Positions 27,844 through 38,054 of a DNA stretch of 64,000 nt are shown piece after piece; position 1 is the stretch's first letter, and every line of letters begins with the position of its first letter. Source of the DNA: Bacillota bacterium (lineage in GTDB: Bacteria > Bacillota > Sulfobacillia > JACIYH01). Below the pieces are notes generated by a model. That model worked only from the letters and a program-made list of their open reading frames with translations, made no database searches and had not been told where the DNA came from. Where the stretch lies: contig JASEFA010000003.1 of NCBI GenBank assembly GCA_030019365.1, positions 248,001 through 312,000 on the forward strand, written 5' to 3'. Both the position numbers and the translations under genes were made by a program.

Positions 27844-27951
27844 GGGGCTGGTGGAGCAGCCCTGCCCGTGCGGTATAGGCCTGGGGCTGGTGGAGCAGCC
27901 CTGCCCGTGTGGTACAGGCCTGGGGCTGGTGCAGCGGCCCGGCCCGTGCGG
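27844..27951 (+). repeat. Three tandem 39-bp repeats, each with a hairpin
   Basis: Copies start at 27844, 27883 and 27922; the third is partial (about 30 bp). Each contains GGGCTG-N6-CAGCCC, a perfect stem; in copy 3 the right arm has changed to CGGCCC, which still pairs through a G-U wobble. The block fills the gap between the COG3044 ATPase and tldD. Confidence 0.8.
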
Positions 27952-27995
27952 CGAACGTTACCGCCGATGGGAAATGGGGAGACGGGGGTGATGGG

Positions 27996-29507
27996 ATGCG
28001 AGAAGTCGCGCGCAAGGCACTGGATGCGGCGCGCGCCCGCGGGGCGGCCTACGCCGACGCCCGCGTGGTGACCCGCCGCGAAGAAGATGTGGTCACCAAG
28101 AACGGTAAGGTCGAATCGATTTCCGCGTCGCAGTCGCGCGGCATCGGGGTGCGCGTCCTGGTGGACGGGGCGTGGGGCTTCGCCTCCAGTTCGGCGCTGG
28201 ATGACCGCGAGGTGATGCGCATCGCGGAGAAGGCGGTGGAAGTCGCCCGTGCCAGCGCCCTGGTGAGATCCGACCCGCCCGTCGAGCTGGCTCCCGTGGA
28301 TGCGGTGGAGGACCGCTGGGAGTCGCCGGTGAAGGAGGATCCCTTCTCGGTCAAGCTGGAGGACAAGATCGACCTCCTCCTGAAGGCGGACCGCCTGATG
28401 CGCAAGGATCCCCGCATCAGGGTGGCCCAGGGCTCGGTGTCGGTGTTCCGCGAGGACAAGGTCTTCGCCAGCACCGAGGGTACTTACGTGGAGCAGAGCA
28501 AGACGGAGACAGGTGCCGGGATCTCTGCCCTGGCCGCCGAGGCGGGCGAGGTGCAGCGCCGCTCCTATCCCTCATCTTTCGGCGGTGACTATGCCGCCAG
28601 GGGATACGAGTGCGTGCGGGAGATGGACCTGGTCGGCCACGCCGAGCAGGTGGCGGACGAGGCGCTGGCCCTGCTGCAGGCCCCGCAGTGCCCGTCGGGT
28701 ACCACCACCGTGATCCTGGGGTCGGGGCAGCTGGCCCTCCAGGTGCACGAGTCGTGCGGCCACCCCAGCGAACTGGACCGCGTTTTCGGCACCGAGGCCT
28801 CCTACGCCGGGACCAGCTTCATCACGCCCGACAAGCTGGGCAAGCTGCAATACGGCTCCGCGGCGGTGAACATTGTGGCCGACGCCACCATCCCTGGGGG
28901 CCTGGGCAGCTTCGGTTACGACGACGAAGGTGTCCCCGCCCAGCGCGTCCCCCTGGTGCGCAACGGTCTCTACGTGAACTACCTCACCTCGCGGGAGACC
29001 GTCGCCCGCCTCGCCCGCCACCTCGACCGTGGCGCGGCCGCCACGGCGGGCGGTGACGCAGCGACCGGCGCGCAGGGCGTCAGGGCCAACGGGACCATGC
29101 GGGCCGACGGCTGGAACCGATTGCCCATCATCCGCATGACCAACATCAACCTGGAGCCGGGGGACTGGAGCCTGGACGAGCTCATCCGCGACACCCGTGA
29201 CGGGATCTACATGGAGACCAACAAGTCCTGGTCCATCGACGACAAGCGCCTCAACTTCCAGTTCGGCACCGAGATCGCCTGGGAGATCAAGGACGGTTCC
29301 CTGGGGCGCATGCTCAGGAATCCCACGTACACGGGTATCACCCCGGAGTTCTGGGGCTCCTGCGACGCCGTCTGCGACCGCAAGCACTGGCACCTGTGGG
29401 GACTGCCCAACTGCGGCAAGGGCGAGCCCCCCCAGGCGGCCCACGTGGGGCACGGGACCGCGCCGGCACGCTTCCGCAACGTCAGAGTGGGGGTGGGAAA
29501 ATGGTAG
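27996..29507 (+). CDS. tldD: Metalloprotease TldD
   Basis: Zinc-dependent protease subunit of the TldD/TldE heterodimer, which degrades unfolded peptides and, in some species, trims modified peptides such as microcins. The 503-residue protein carries the metal-binding motif H-E-S-C-G-H at about residues 251-256, in LQVHESCGHPSELD, plus GTEASYAGTSFI and the C-terminal GTCGKxGQ-equivalent LPNCGKGEPPQAAHVGHG-like region with conserved Cys. I chose ATG 27996 (MREVARKALDAAR); the frame is open to 27909 but through the repeat block. It overlaps tldE by 7 bp. Confidence 0.93.
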   Translation: MREVARKALDAARARGAAYADARVVTRREEDVVTKNGKVESISASQSRGIGVRVLVDGAWGFASSSALDDREVMRIAEKAVEVARASALVRSDPPVELAPVDAVEDRWESPVKEDPFSVKLEDKIDLLLKADRLMRKDPRIRVAQGSVSVFREDKVFASTEGTYVEQSKTETGAGISALAAEAGEVQRRSYPSSFGGDYAARGYECVREMDLVGHAEQVADEALALLQAPQCPSGTTTVILGSGQLALQVHESCGHPSELDRVFGTEASYAGTSFITPDKLGKLQYGSAAVNIVADATIPGGLGSFGYDDEGVPAQRVPLVRNGLYVNYLTSRETVARLARHLDRGAAATAGGDAATGAQGVRANGTMRADGWNRLPIIRMTNINLEPGDWSLDELIRDTRDGIYMETNKSWSIDDKRLNFQFGTEIAWEIKDGSLGRMLRNPTYTGITPEFWGSCDAVCDRKHWHLWGLPNCGKGEPPQAAHVGHGTAPARFRNVRVGVGKW

Positions 29508-30838
29508 GCAAGGAGGCCGCACTGGCCCTGCTGGGGAAGGTGCTGTCCCTCTCCCCCGGGGACGCCACCGAGGCCATGGTCTACGGGGGTGACTCTTACC
29601 TCACCCGCTACGCCTGCAACTACATCCACCAGAACGTGGGCGAGCACAACACCAGCCTCACGGTGAAGGTGCGCTTCGGGCAGAAGGTGGGGCAGGCCAC
29701 CACCAACCGGCTGGACGATGCCTCCCTCGGGGAGGTCGTGCGCCAGGCGGCGGAGATCGCCCGCGTGCAGCCCGACAACCCGGAGCTGCCGCCCCTCCCC
29801 GAGCCGCGCGACATCCCGGTGGTGGATGCCTTCGTGCCGGCCACCGCGGAGTGCACCCCGCTCGACCGCGCGCGGGGGGCACGGGAGGTCATCGAGATCG
29901 CCCGTGCGATGGGATTTGAGGCTGCCGGCGCTTTCTCCACCACGGCCGCGGAGATAGCGGTGGCCAACAGCCGCGGCGTGCGCGCCTATCACGCCGGCAC
30001 CATGGCCGTCCTGTCGGCGGTGGTGATGGCCCCCGATTCCGCCGGGTTTGCGTCGGCCGCCTCCACCGACGTGGGGCGCGTCGACCCCCGCGCCGTGGGG
30101 CAGCGTGCTGCCGCCAAGTGCCGCGACAGCCGCAACAGCGTCAAGGTGGAGCCCGGCGAGTACGAGGTGGTGCTGGAGCCTCTGGCGGTGGCCGACCTGG
30201 TGGAGTACATTGGGCGGCTGGGCTTCTCCGCGGAGGCCTACCAGGAGGGGCGCAGCTTCGTGTGCGGCAAGCTGGGCGAGCAGATCATGCATCCCACGGT
30301 GACCATCTGGGATGATGGCGCCGACAGGCGCGGATTGCCCCTGCCCTTCGACGCCGAGGGGGTGCCCAAGCAGAAGGTGGTGATGGTAGGCGGCGGCCGG
30401 GCCAACGCGCTCGTGTACGACAGCCGCACCGCCCATCGCGAAGGCAAATCGAGCACCGGCCACGCCACCACGTGGGGATGGTGGTCGGGTCCCATGCCCA
30501 GCAACCTGTTCATGGCCCCCGGGGATGCCACCCTGGAGGAGATGATCGCGTCCACGCGCCGCGGCATCCTGGTGACCCGGTTCCACTACACGAACCCCGT
30601 GCATCCCGTGCGCGGCATCATCACCGGCATGACCCGGGACGGCACCTGGCTGATCGAGAACGGCGAGATCCGCACCCCGGTGAAGAACTTCCGCTTCACC
30701 CAGGGGCTGGTGGAGGCCTTCTCCGCCGTGGAGGCCATCGGGCGTGAGTTGGTGCTCGTCAGTGAAGGTTTTGGCAGCACCGTGGTGCCGGCGCTCAAGC
30801 TATCGCGCTTCAACTTCACCGGCGTCACCGAATTCTAG
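29501..30838 (+). CDS. tldE: TldE/PmbA-like partner of TldD
   Basis: The 445-residue partner lacks the HExxxH motif, as expected for TldE. It shows the family's N-terminal VKVRFGQKVGQATTNRLDD, a central VAVNSRG-type stretch AVANSRGVRAYHAG, and the C-terminal FHYTNPVHPVRGIITGMTRD and NFRFTQGLVEAFSAVEAIG. The ATG lies inside the tldD stop region (ATGGTAG, 7 bp overlap), so translation is coupled. Together they form the protease; no modified-peptide precursor gene is recognisable nearby. Confidence 0.92.
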   Translation: MVGKEAALALLGKVLSLSPGDATEAMVYGGDSYLTRYACNYIHQNVGEHNTSLTVKVRFGQKVGQATTNRLDDASLGEVVRQAAEIARVQPDNPELPPLPEPRDIPVVDAFVPATAECTPLDRARGAREVIEIARAMGFEAAGAFSTTAAEIAVANSRGVRAYHAGTMAVLSAVVMAPDSAGFASAASTDVGRVDPRAVGQRAAAKCRDSRNSVKVEPGEYEVVLEPLAVADLVEYIGRLGFSAEAYQEGRSFVCGKLGEQIMHPTVTIWDDGADRRGLPLPFDAEGVPKQKVVMVGGGRANALVYDSRTAHREGKSSTGHATTWGWWSGPMPSNLFMAPGDATLEEMIASTRRGILVTRFHYTNPVHPVRGIITGMTRDGTWLIENGEIRTPVKNFRFTQGLVEAFSAVEAIGRELVLVSEGFGSTVVPALKLSRFNFTGVTEF

Positions 30839-30884
30839 CCACCGCCGCAACCACCCTCCCCAATGAAATGATGCGGCCGGCATT

Positions 30885-31075
30885 GCGTCAAGAATGACGC
30901 AGCCAGGGCCTGGCTAATGCGTCAGGAATTGACGTGGCCAAGGCCGGGGTACCGAGTCAAGAAATGACCCCGGGCGGGCCCTGACGGCGGATCAAAAAAT
31001 GGCGCCGAGTAGGCTCGGATGGTGCATCAAAAACTGACGCGGCTACGGTAGGGATGCCACGTCAAAAAATGACGC
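30885..31075 (+). repeat. Six-unit array of interrupted palindromes, period 35 bp
   Basis: Repeats start at 30885, 30919, 30954, 30989, 31024 and 31059. Consensus is GCGTCA-(A/G-rich 4-5 bp)-TGACGC; copy 1 is 16 bp, the rest 17 bp. Copies 3 to 6 have one to three changes in the left arm, while the right arm TGACGC is best kept. Each 18-bp spacer holds its own inverted repeat of different sequence: AGCCAG-GGC-CTGGCT, GGCC-AA-GGCC, GGGC-GG-GCCC, CGAG-TAGG-CTCG, CTAC-G-GTAG. The period is not a multiple of three, so the array is not coding. The last copy overlaps the 5' end of the next gene. Confidence 0.9.
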
Positions 31076-31947
31076 CGGACCAGTCGGCGGGTCGGGGATG
31101 GGTAGGAGGAATTCGACAGGTCCCTGCCAAATATGTCAGTATGAGGAAGCTGCTGTCGGTGCCGGCCGGGCTGGCAAGCGACCGTTCGTTGCCATCCCCA
31201 GCCAAGGGAATCTACCTCGTGCTGGCGAACCTTGGTGCCCAGGAGCGACCGGACGAGCCGATCTGTGCGCGGCCAAAGACCCTGCTTGAGGCTACCGGAC
31301 TGAACCATCCCCTGACGCTCAAGCGGTGGCTGGCCAGACTCGAGCAGGCGGGGTGGATCCGGATTGAGCCTGCTGGTCGTGGCGCAATGTTGATCTCGCT
31401 CACCAGCCCGGGCCAGGTAGAACTAGCCGAGGTGATGAGGCGTCTGGAGTCAGCCGACTTCAAAGGTCAAGCCCTAACCCGGGAATGGGCGAGGCGGCTG
31501 GTGGTTGATCGGCCGTATCAGGAGAATGCGGAGCCTCCGTTCTTGGTGAATCCCCTGACCAGCTGCCCCCTGCAATACGACATTTACTTTCCACCGGATG
31601 TGGCCATCGAGTTCAACGGGCCCCAGCACTACGGCCCCACCGAGAAGTATCCGGATGCTGAGGCGGCCACCATGCGCAGGGCCCTTGACCTCATCAAGCT
31701 CGGCCTGAGCGTCAGGCACGGTGTGCATCTGGTGATCATTGACCCGGAGGACCTGACTCTGGAGCGGATGCGCGCTAAAATCAAGGGGCTGCTGCCCCTG
31801 CGCCCGGTCGAGGAGGATGACCCGGTCATACGGTACGTCGCCAGGGTCAGCAACGCCTACATCAGGCAGTGCAGGCGGGAACGTCGCCAGGAGTCCGCGG
31901 AGATGGGGTGGTCAGGGATGGGGAGGCGTGGCGCTCCGAGGGGTTGA
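31054..31947 (+). CDS. Winged-helix protein fused to a restriction-endonuclease-fold domain
   Basis: I do not recognise this 297-residue protein by name. Residues about 48-115 read as a winged helix-turn-helix (SPAKGIYLVLANLG, ARPKTLLEATGL, TLKRWLARLEQAGWIRI). Residues about 165-260 resemble the Vsr/DUF559-like restriction-endonuclease fold: YDIYFPPDVAIEFNGPQHY (acidic Asp, then E-x-N-G and Q-H), then a Lys/Arg-rich helix and GVHLVIIDPEDL. It may therefore bind DNA and cut or nick it. The start is unclear: ATG 31054 and 31069 lie in the last palindrome, ATG 31141 begins the conserved-looking part but lacks a ribosome site, and an AGGAGG at 31104 has no ordinary in-frame start after it. By eye it is less GC-rich than its neighbours. 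pcrA starts 26 bp downstream. Confidence 0.7.
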   Translation: MPRQKMTPDQSAGRGWVGGIRQVPAKYVSMRKLLSVPAGLASDRSLPSPAKGIYLVLANLGAQERPDEPICARPKTLLEATGLNHPLTLKRWLARLEQAGWIRIEPAGRGAMLISLTSPGQVELAEVMRRLESADFKGQALTREWARRLVVDRPYQENAEPPFLVNPLTSCPLQYDIYFPPDVAIEFNGPQHYGPTEKYPDAEAATMRRALDLIKLGLSVRHGVHLVIIDPEDLTLERMRAKIKGLLPLRPVEEDDPVIRYVARVSNAYIRQCRRERRQESAEMGWSGMGRRGAPRG

Positions 31948-31972
31948 TGCAGGGAAGTCAGGAGGCGGATTG

Positions 31973-34480
31973 GTGGGGGCACGGAAGCGAGAAGGCTGGG
32001 AGAGAGAACTGCTGGAGGGCTTGAATGAGGCGCAGCGGGAGGCGGTGACCTGGCCGGGGGGACCGCTGCTGGTGCTGGCGGGGGCGGGGTCGGGCAAGAC
32101 CAGGGTGCTGGCCTACCGCATCGCCTGGTTGATTGCCGGCAGGGTGCCGCCCGACGGCATCCTGGCCATGACCTTCACGAACAAGGCGGCGGGCGAGATG
32201 GCCCAGCGCGTGCAGGATCTGCTCCACCGGTGCTTCCCCGGGCTGGCGGGGCGTGCGGGCGAGGGTGGGGCCAGCCAGCAGCAAGCGGCCCCTGCCGGTC
32301 GCAGCGAGGCGCTCGGCGGCTGGGATGGCGCCGCCGGTGGTGGCGGGGTGCGCGGCGGCGGGGATGGCGCCGCCGGTGGTGGCGGGGGTGCGTGCGGCGG
32401 CGGGGATGGTGCCGCCGGTGGTGATGAGCGGGGGCGGCAGATGTGGATGGGGACGTTTCATGCGGTGTGCGTGCGTATCCTGCGCCCCCATGCCGAGAAG
32501 CTGGGGTATGGCAAACGCTTTGGGATAGCCGATGCCGACGACCAGGCTCAACTGGTGCGCGCCATCGTCCGCGACCTGGGGGTGGAGGAGACGCACAAGC
32601 CGGGTGGGGTGCTGGCGGTGATCGGGAGGGCCAAGGACCAGCTGGTGACGCCGGGGGAGTACGTGGCGCGGGCGCGAGGCTTCTGGGAGGAGAAGACGGG
32701 GGAGATCTACCGCCTTTACCAGGACAGGCTGCGGGAGTCCAATCTGATGGATTTCGATGACCTGCTGCTGAACACCGTGCGCCTCTTCGGCGAGCATGAC
32801 GAGGTGCTGGAAGGATATGCGCGGCGGTTCCTGCACATCCTGGTGGACGAATTCCAGGACACCAACCGGGTGCAGTACATACTGCTGCGACAACTGGCGT
32901 CCCACCACGGTAACCTCACCGTGGTGGGGGACGATGACCAGTCCATCTACGGATTTCGGGGGGCCGACCTCCGGAACATCCTGGACTTCGAGCATGACTT
33001 CCCCGGGACCCACGTGGTGCGGTTGGAGCAGAACTACCGGTCCACCCAGGTGATCCTGGACGCCGCCCACGGGGTGATCAAACACAACCGCGGCCGCAAG
33101 GGGAAGCGGCTGTGGACGGAACGGGATGGGGGGACCCCCGTGTTCCTCTACCGGGCCGAAAACGAGCACGACGAGGCGCGGTTCATCGTGCGGGAGGCCG
33201 AGCGCCTGGTCGAACAGGAGGGTCACCGCCTCTCGGACGTGGCGGTGCTGTACCGCACCCACGCCCAGTCGCGCGTCCTGGAGGAGGCCTTCCTCCGCCA
33301 CGGGGTGGCCTACGTGGTGGTGGGGTCGGTGCACTTCTACCAGCGCAGGGAGATCAAGGACGTCCTGGCCTACCTGCGGGCGGCCCTCAACCCCCGCGAT
33401 GACGTCAGCACGGAACGCATCATCAACGTACCCCGCCGCGGCATCGGGGAGGAGACGGTGCGCCGGCTCAAGGATTTCGCCCGGCGCGAGGGCATTGGCC
33501 TCCGGGAGGCGGCCGCGCACCCCGCCGACGCCGGATTGGGGAAGGCGGCGTGCCGCCGGGTGGAGGAGTTTGCCCACCTGCTGGATGAGGTCGAGCAGCG
33601 CCTGGATCGGCCCGTGCACGAGGTGATCGGCTGGGTACTGGAGCACACCGGGTATCTGGCCGAGTTGCAGGCGGAACGCACGCGCGAGGCCGGGGACCGC
33701 ATCGAGAACCTGCGCGAGCTGGTCAACTCGGCGGCAGAGTTCTCGCAGCGCTCGCCTGACTACAGGGCGGAGGCGTTCCTGGCCGAGGTGGCCCTGTTCA
33801 CCAGCGTGGACGCGACCCGGGCCGGAGGGCCCGCAGTTACCCTGATGACGCTGCACGCGGCCAAGGGCCTGGAGTTCCCGGTGGTGTTCCTGGCCGGGCT
33901 GGAGGAGGGGGTTTTCCCGCACACCCGCTCCTTCGAGAGCGAGGACGAGCTGGAGGAGGAGCGGCGGCTCTGCTACGTCGGCATGACGCGCGCCCGCGAC
34001 CGCCTCTACCTCACCCACTCGCGCCACCGCCAGCTCCACGGCGGCCGGGTGATGCCGTCCCGGTTCCTGGAGGAAGTCCCACGCCGCCTGGTGGAGGAAC
34101 TGGCATCCCCCGACGAGTTTTCGTATGTCGGAAGCGGGGCCCCGCACCGCGATGTGGCCGCCCCCACGCGCCGCAGGGGCCATGGTCGCACCCTCGATGG
34201 CTCTGCGGCCAGCGCCTCCGCTCGTGGGGCCTCTGCCGCTCTGGCCGGCGGTACCCCGGTGGATGAGGTGTCGGCCGGCCGGGGGGGGAAGTTATGGCGG
34301 GGAGAGCCCCTTGCGCCGGGGCGCAAAGTGAGGCATCCTCATTTCGGGACAGGCGTAGTGCTGTCCTGCCGGGGCGAGGGCGAGGACGCCGAAGCGAAGG
34401 TGGCGTTCTACGAGAACGGCGTCCGGACCCTGGTGGCGCGATACGCCCACCTGGACCTCGTCGGGGAAGATGGGAGATGA
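31973..34480 (+). CDS. pcrA: ATP-dependent 3'-5' DNA helicase PcrA/UvrD
   Basis: Superfamily 1A helicase acting in repair and replication-fork maintenance. The 835-residue protein shows the Q-motif LNEAQREAV, Walker A GAGSGKTRVLAYRI, motif Ia TFTNKAAGEM, motif II LVDEFQDTN, motif III GDDDQSIYGFRGA, motif IV RLEQNYRST, motif V TLMTLHAAKGLEFPVV and motif VI YVGMTRARDRLYL. The C-terminus has the PcrA-type Tudor-like end GRKVRHPHFGTGVVLS. GTG 31973 was chosen (GGAGG seven bases upstream). An insertion of about 70 Gly/Ala-rich residues sits between motif Ia and GTFHAVCVRILR, where homologues have a short loop. ligA follows 21 bp downstream, the usual pcrA-ligA arrangement. Confidence 0.95.
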   Translation: MGARKREGWERELLEGLNEAQREAVTWPGGPLLVLAGAGSGKTRVLAYRIAWLIAGRVPPDGILAMTFTNKAAGEMAQRVQDLLHRCFPGLAGRAGEGGASQQQAAPAGRSEALGGWDGAAGGGGVRGGGDGAAGGGGGACGGGDGAAGGDERGRQMWMGTFHAVCVRILRPHAEKLGYGKRFGIADADDQAQLVRAIVRDLGVEETHKPGGVLAVIGRAKDQLVTPGEYVARARGFWEEKTGEIYRLYQDRLRESNLMDFDDLLLNTVRLFGEHDEVLEGYARRFLHILVDEFQDTNRVQYILLRQLASHHGNLTVVGDDDQSIYGFRGADLRNILDFEHDFPGTHVVRLEQNYRSTQVILDAAHGVIKHNRGRKGKRLWTERDGGTPVFLYRAENEHDEARFIVREAERLVEQEGHRLSDVAVLYRTHAQSRVLEEAFLRHGVAYVVVGSVHFYQRREIKDVLAYLRAALNPRDDVSTERIINVPRRGIGEETVRRLKDFARREGIGLREAAAHPADAGLGKAACRRVEEFAHLLDEVEQRLDRPVHEVIGWVLEHTGYLAELQAERTREAGDRIENLRELVNSAAEFSQRSPDYRAEAFLAEVALFTSVDATRAGGPAVTLMTLHAAKGLEFPVVFLAGLEEGVFPHTRSFESEDELEEERRLCYVGMTRARDRLYLTHSRHRQLHGGRVMPSRFLEEVPRRLVEELASPDEFSYVGSGAPHRDVAAPTRRRGHGRTLDGSAASASARGASAALAGGTPVDEVSAGRGGKLWRGEPLAPGRKVRHPHFGTGVVLSCRGEGEDAEAKVAFYENGVRTLVARYAHLDLVGEDGR
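32316..32425 (+). repeat. In-frame tandem repeats inside pcrA
   Basis: Three imperfect units of 39-42 bp begin at about 32316, 32352 and 32394 and encode a repeated Gly-Asp-Gly-Ala-Ala-Gly-Gly block (DGAAGGGGVRGG, DGAAGGGGGACGG, DGAAGGDERG). Unit lengths are multiples of three, so the frame is kept. They form most of the low-complexity insertion in domain 1. Confidence 0.8.
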
Positions 34481-36526
<2,046 letters not shown>

Positions 36527-36535
36527 CTGCGGTTG

Positions 36536-37018
36536 CTAGAAGCTGATGTGAAAGACGGGTCCGCTCGGCCGCGCGTCGCTGCCGGGCGAACCCGCATCTT
36601 GGCGAGCCGCTGGCTGGAGCACGCCGGGTTGACGAGCCGCGGGTTGGGGCGCCCCAGGTTGGGGAACCGCCGGCCGGAGCACCGCAGGTTGCGGAGCCGG
36701 CGGGTAGAGGGCCGCGGGCGTGCGGGACGGCACCGGTGCGGCAGCGCATGGCTCCCGAGTGCCGGCGGCGAAATGCTCCTGCACTTCCAGAATACCACCC
36801 GGCTGGACGAACAGAGACCTGAACCGGGCCCCGCCGTGCACTCGCCCGGTGCGGAGAACCACCAGCCTCCCGGCTTCGACAGCACCCTTGACCTCACCGG
36901 CGACTTCCAGGTAGTCAGCCCTTATCCGGCTGCTGCAAAAGCCAGTGCTGGCGACCCGCACCTTCCCGGCACCGTATATGTCACCGTTGACCTTTCCGCG
37001 GATCTCGGCATGGACCAT
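36536..37018 (-). CDS. Bactofilin-like polymer-forming protein
   Basis: A 160-residue protein. Residues about 1-85 show the short repeating beta-helix pattern of bactofilins (IRGKVNGDIYGAGKVRVASTG, ADYLEVAGEVKGAVEAGRLVV, TGRVHGGARFRSLFVQPGG). Bactofilins self-assemble into filaments that organise cell-envelope enzymes or chromosome-segregation proteins. The C-terminal half is a Pro/Ala/Gln-rich tail with short repeats (PQPAVLRP, PQPGAPQP, ARQPGVLQP). ATG 37018 follows GGAGGCGAG. It is 43 bp downstream of the actin-like gene on the same strand, so the two probably form an operon. Confidence 0.8.
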   Translation of the reverse strand: MVHAEIRGKVNGDIYGAGKVRVASTGFCSSRIRADYLEVAGEVKGAVEAGRLVVLRTGRVHGGARFRSLFVQPGGILEVQEHFAAGTREPCAAAPVPSRTPAALYPPAPQPAVLRPAVPQPGAPQPAARQPGVLQPAARQDAGSPGSDARPSGPVFHISF

Positions 37019-37061
37019 TGCTGGTCTCGCCTCCGGGGGCGCCTGGGAGTGCCCGGGAGTG

Positions 37062-38054
37062 CTACTTCCACAGCCGGCGCGCCCAGGCCAGGTATCCCTT
37101 GCAGTTGGCGGTCACGGGGTCGGGCACCAGTTCCCCGTGGGACAGGTGGGGCAGGAGGTAGTTGCTGAGAGCCTGACCGCCTCCGCCGCTCACCAGCAGC
37201 CGGTCGAATTCAACCACCCGCCAGGTGGAGTTGAGCTCCACCAGGGCCTTGGCGGCCAGTTCCTTGAACGCCTGGTTCCTGATGTCGGTGATGTCCACCT
37301 CGCGGCCCGCCACTTTGATCTTGCCTGTGATCACTGCCTCATCCAGCGCGTGGGTTTCCCGTTCCAGGCCGTACCGGGCGAGCAGGTGGTCTGCCATTTC
37401 GGCGTAGGCGGTGGCCAGGCCAACGGCGATGGTCTTGCTCTTCTCGGGGATGAATTCCCCGTCCTCGATGGCGGCCAGGTCGGTGGTGCGGAATCCCACG
37501 TCAAGGACCCCGATGCGACCCTCCCATCTTCCTTCTACCGGTCGCCCCCAGGGGTCGAGACCCTGGGACCAGAATGTGCCCAGGGGCTGGGGCACCACCT
37601 CGATCTGGTCGATCTCGATTTCCACTTCGCGCGGCTGGTCCCCATCGTAGACGGTGAGGTGGCGCTGCTGCTTGAGGGCCCCGGACAGGACGGGGGCCAG
37701 GTGCATGTGGCCGGGCGGGACGCCGGTCACCACCTGGAGCCTGTTCGCACTGCCCCCGCAAAAGAGGCTCAAACCGGCCAGCAGGAGGGCTTCGAAATCC
37801 CCTCTTTCGGCGCGCGTGGGGGACAGATCCCGGAACGGCAGCCGGGAGTGGCGTATGGCCGCCTTCCCCACAAAGAGCACCCTGTTCCCCAGGCCGATCC
37901 GGAGGTAGTTCAGCGCGGAAGGCTGCTGTAGATCCGTGCGGAAGATCGGTTTGGTGTGGCCTTCACCCACCACGCTGGGGAAGACGTAACCCCTCTCACC
38001 GTCGGTCACCTTCACAAACCCGTAGCCCACATCCAGACCCAGGATCTGGCTCAT
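37062..38054 (-). CDS. ParM/Alp-like actin homologue
   Basis: A 330-residue actin-fold ATPase resembling the archaeal-type ParM/Alp family. The phosphate-1 motif is LGLDVGYGFVKV at the N-terminus, phosphate-2 is IGVLDVGFRTTDLAAI (about residue 180), and the adenosine motif is LLVSGGGGQALSNYL near the C-terminus. A GVPPGHM-like segment lies between. Family members form filaments that segregate plasmids or position cell structures. GGGAGGTG lies five bases before the ATG. No ParR-like DNA-binding partner is seen next to it; instead a bactofilin follows. Confidence 0.82.
   Translation of the reverse strand: MSQILGLDVGYGFVKVTDGERGYVFPSVVGEGHTKPIFRTDLQQPSALNYLRIGLGNRVLFVGKAAIRHSRLPFRDLSPTRAERGDFEALLLAGLSLFCGGSANRLQVVTGVPPGHMHLAPVLSGALKQQRHLTVYDGDQPREVEIEIDQIEVVPQPLGTFWSQGLDPWGRPVEGRWEGRIGVLDVGFRTTDLAAIEDGEFIPEKSKTIAVGLATAYAEMADHLLARYGLERETHALDEAVITGKIKVAGREVDITDIRNQAFKELAAKALVELNSTWRVVEFDRLLVSGGGGQALSNYLLPHLSHGELVPDPVTANCKGYLAWARRLWK

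Noticed and set aside
30885-31075. CRISPR array
   Set aside because: The repeats are only 16-17 bp, degenerate and palindromic with an A-rich centre; spacers are 18 bp and each is self-complementary; no cas gene is nearby.
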